DNA from: Firmicutes bacterium HGW-Firmicutes-10
GTDB lineage: Bacteria; Bacillota_I; Bacilli_A; Erysipelotrichales; Erysipelotrichaceae
DNA: 6,262 nucleotides
Reading direction: 5' to 3'
NCBI GenBank assembly: GCA_002841605.1
Contig: PHAF01000107.1
Location: 1-6,262 of the forward strand
Positions within the stretch are counted from its first letter, which is position 1, and every line of letters begins with the position of its first letter. Of this stretch, positions 4,679 through 6,262 are shown in pieces. The translations under genes and the position numbers were made by a program. The notes under the pieces are model-generated. The model had not been told where the DNA came from and did no database searches. It saw only the letters and a list, made by a program, of their open reading frames with translations.

Positions 4679-6262
4679 TTACTCCAATCCCGCTAAGCGA
4701 CGGCTTAATTGTACTAAATCGGTGACGGTTATTGTACCGGAATTATTCACATCCGCAGCCACTAACCCTTTTGCATTTACAGTTTCCAGTCCTGCCAAGT
4801 ATCTGCTTAATTGTACCAGATCGGTTACGGTAACCGATCCACTGCTATTCAAATCCCCTTCTAAGACAAATTCTACGGTGACATTAGTTCCCTTGTTCAA
4901 CATATTCAATAAATACGTGTTGCTTCGATCACCGACCACAATGCCGTCCAACCGCCATGCATAAACCCTATAGCGGGTCGCTGGTGTAGCGGTAAACATA
5001 ATGCTCTTTCCTTCGATGACCAGATTGCCCGAATTGACCACGATGCTGTTGACCATCGCGATTAAATTACCACCGACAGTACCCGTTATTGAATAATTGA
5101 GTGTATAACCGATGTTACTGATGGTCACGATTTTTTCGCTGGTATTACCCGCCAAATCGGTAGCAATAAACGTATAACTTCCATTTGCCGTGAATAATCT
5201 TGATGTAGCATTCAAACTGCCTTCATTCACAGAAGCATTAACGGTCACACTTGAAACCGGAAGTACCGACTCGTAAGGTGCGATCGTAATGACCGGAGGC
5301 GTCTTATCTATTACAAAGTTTACGGTGGTCACATTTCCTGCCAAATCCGTGACAACAAGCACGTAGGTGTTTTCTGCGCTTACGACGGTTCCGGAAGTGA
5401 ATGCAACTGTATTTAGTGTTGCACTTCCCTCGTTAAAGGTGATCGTGAGGTTGGTTTTGTAATATGCATTGTTTGCAACTCCTGTTACAACTGGAGGGGT
5501 CTTATCAATGACAAACTGAATCGTGGTGACATTCCCTGCCAAGTCCGTAACAATGAGTGTATATGAGTTCGCAGTACTAACGGTACTACCCGATGTAAAT
5601 GCAGTTCCGTTAAGCATTGCGCTGCCCTCGTTAAAGGTAATCGTGCGATCGGTATTATAGTGTTTATTGTTTTCAACTCCCGCGACGACTGGTGGAGTCT
5701 TGTCCACTACGAAGTTCACGGTGGTCACATTCCCTGCCAAATCAGTTACGATTAACTTATAGATGCCATCATTGATAATTGATGCGCCTGAAAGATACAA
5801 AGCATCATTAAGTGTTGCGCTACCTTCTGTAAATGTTGCAGCTACAGTCACTTTATAATATGCACCTTCCGTCACACCTGTGACTAGTGGAGCTACGGTA
5901 TCGATCCAAAAGTTTACTGTTGTAACATTGTTCGCTAAGTCCGTGACGACTAGTACATAAGTTCCATCGGCTATAATTGGTGTTCCGGATGTATAAGCTA
6001 ACCCATTCAAGGTTGCGGTCGCATTACTGAACATCGCCGCTTTTGGTGGATTGTTGTAATATGCACCATCTGTTACGCCAGTAACGATTGGAGAAACTGT
6101 ATTAATGGTAAAAGTAATCGTCGTTTTATTGTTTGCCAAGTCGGTGACGACCAGCGTATAAACACCATCAGCTGTAATCGATGTGCCGGATGTATACGCT
6201 AACCCATTCAAGGTTGCGGTCGCATTGCTGAACACCGCCGCTTTTGGCGGATCATTGTAATA
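4679..6262 (-). CDS. Secreted repeat protein with Ig-like domains, InlB-B-like module and C-terminal dockerin; N-terminus outside window
   Basis: The frame is open to the right edge (527 visible residues), so start, signal peptide and any functional head are missing. Visible residues 1-332 are five tandem Ig-like repeats of 66-67 residues, with conserved YY/HY starts, ATLN, VTDLAGNVTTVNF and DKTPPVVTGV links. A sixth, divergent unit covers about 333-386. Residues about 387-468 (GKSIMFTATPATRYRVYAWRLDG...VTVEF) resemble the divergent InlB B-repeat family. Residues 469-527 form a type-I-like dockerin with two calcium loops, DLNSSGSVTVTD and DVNNSGTITVTD, each followed by a LVQLSRxLAGLE helix. 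No cysteine was seen, as is common in exported proteins. The role is inferred: a stalk presenting an unseen N-terminal part while the dockerin docks to a cohesin, most simply that of the next gene. It could equally be an adhesin or a carrier of an enzyme. Confidence 0.9.
   Translation of the reverse strand, partial: YYNDPPKAAVFSNATATLNGLAYTSGTSITADGVYTLVVTDLANNKTTITFTINTVSPIVTGVTDGAYYNNPPKAAMFSNATATLNGLAYTSGTPIIADGTYVLVVTDLANNVTTVNFWIDTVAPLVTGVTEGAYYKVTVAATFTEGSATLNDALYLSGASIINDGIYKLIVTDLAGNVTTVNFVVDKTPPVVAGVENNKHYNTDRTITFNEGSAMLNGTAFTSGSTVSTANSYTLIVTDLAGNVTTIQFVIDKTPPVVTGVANNAYYKTNLTITFNEGSATLNTVAFTSGTVVSAENTYVLVVTDLAGNVTTVNFVIDKTPPVITIAPYESVLPVSSVTVNASVNEGSLNATSRLFTANGSYTFIATDLAGNTSEKIVTISNIGYTLNYSITGTVGGNLIAMVNSIVVNSGNLVIEGKSIMFTATPATRYRVYAWRLDGIVVGDRSNTYLLNMLNKGTNVTVEFVLEGDLNSSGSVTVTDLVQLSRYLAGLETVNAKGLVAADVNNSGTITVTDLVQLSRRLAGLE
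4682..4685 (-). promoter_or_regulatory. Ribosome binding site of the cohesin gene inside the dockerin gene
   Basis: GGAG overlaps the last two sense codons before the TAA stop of the dockerin gene and lies 7 bases before the ATG at 4674. This arrangement points to translational coupling and a shared transcript. Confidence 0.8.
4682..4858 (-). other. Type-I-like dockerin module
   Basis: There are two copies of an F-hand calcium loop with D1, N3, S5, D12 spacing, each followed by an identical helix start TDLVQLSR and LAGLE. The linker is ETVNAKGLVAA. The canonical calcium ligands are in place, with serine at position 5 of both loops where aspartate is common. The module ends at the last residue of the protein, the usual place for a dockerin. 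Confidence 0.92.
4859..5104 (-). other. InlB-B-repeat-like module
   Basis: Visible residues about 387-468. The strand pattern TVGGNLIAM, then GKSIMFTATPATRYRVYAWRLDG, then NTYLLNM and TNVTVEFVLEG follows the divergent InlB B-repeat plan (GG...V, G-x-x-x-x-x-TATP-x-x-x-Y, W-x-x-x-G, V-x-V-x-F). It sits directly before the dockerin and is probably a rigid spacer. Confidence 0.65.
5105..6262 (-). repeat. Tandem Ig-like repeat array (five full copies plus a divergent sixth)
   Basis: Units as coding repeats: 6262-6062 and 6061-5861 (201 bases each), 5860-5663, 5662-5465 and 5464-5267 (198 bases each), then a degenerate unit at 5266-5105. The first two are close to identical in places at the DNA level: 5992-6061 and 6192-6262 differ at about six sites in 70 bases. 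The others share mainly protein motifs. The array continues beyond the right edge. Confidence 0.9.

Noticed and set aside
4679..6235. Dockerin protein starting at 6235
   Set aside because: The codon is an internal GTG (valine) inside an Ig-like repeat. The same frame and the repeat sequence continue upstream to the window edge, so the gene is a 5'-truncated fragment, not a complete ORF.
5105..6262. CRISPR-like or transposon-like repeat array
   Set aside because: The 198-201 base periodicity keeps one reading frame and encodes a protein domain. There are no short identical repeats with unique spacers and no terminal inverted repeats.

Overview
The window holds four genes, all on the minus strand, read from high to low coordinates: the 3' end of a large secreted repeat protein ending in a dockerin (6262-4679, start outside the window), a membrane-anchored cohesin protein (4674-2785), a fumarylacetoacetate-hydrolase-family enzyme (2622-1876), and the first 594 residues of a PAS-PAS-GGDEF-HD signalling protein (1782-1, cut at the left edge). 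There is no rRNA, tRNA, CRISPR array or insertion sequence. No stretch longer than about 160 bases lacks a gene.

The most notable content is the dockerin/cohesin pair. The dockerin gene is followed after 4 bases by a gene whose product has a signal peptide, one N-terminal cohesin-like module, three cadherin-like beta-sandwich modules, an unrecognised domain and a C-terminal transmembrane helix. The simplest reading is a two-gene surface system: the second protein is a membrane anchor, and the first is captured on the outside of the cell by cohesin-dockerin binding. The dockerin protein shows only Ig-like repeats, an InlB-B-like module and the dockerin here. Any catalytic or adhesive head lies beyond the right edge. 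A clean hairpin terminator closes this transcription unit.

The FAH-family enzyme is a complete housekeeping-type gene with its own terminator. The GGDEF-HD gene has a good sigma-A-type promoter just downstream of that terminator, so it is probably a separate unit. Nothing in the sequence links either gene functionally to the dockerin/cohesin pair, although c-di-GMP enzymes often control surface properties.

The organism looks like a Bacillota or Bacillota-related (Mycoplasmatota-like) bacterium. The reasons are AGGA/GGAG-type ribosome sites, the DVNGLK form of the GGDEF domain fused to an HD domain, and cadherin-like beta-sandwich modules. Anchoring through a C-terminal membrane helix without an LPXTG motif would also suit a lineage with a reduced or absent wall. 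All tryptophans I checked are TGG and the visible stops are TAA or TAG, so the genetic code cannot be settled here. The taxonomic statement is inference from style, not from a marker gene.
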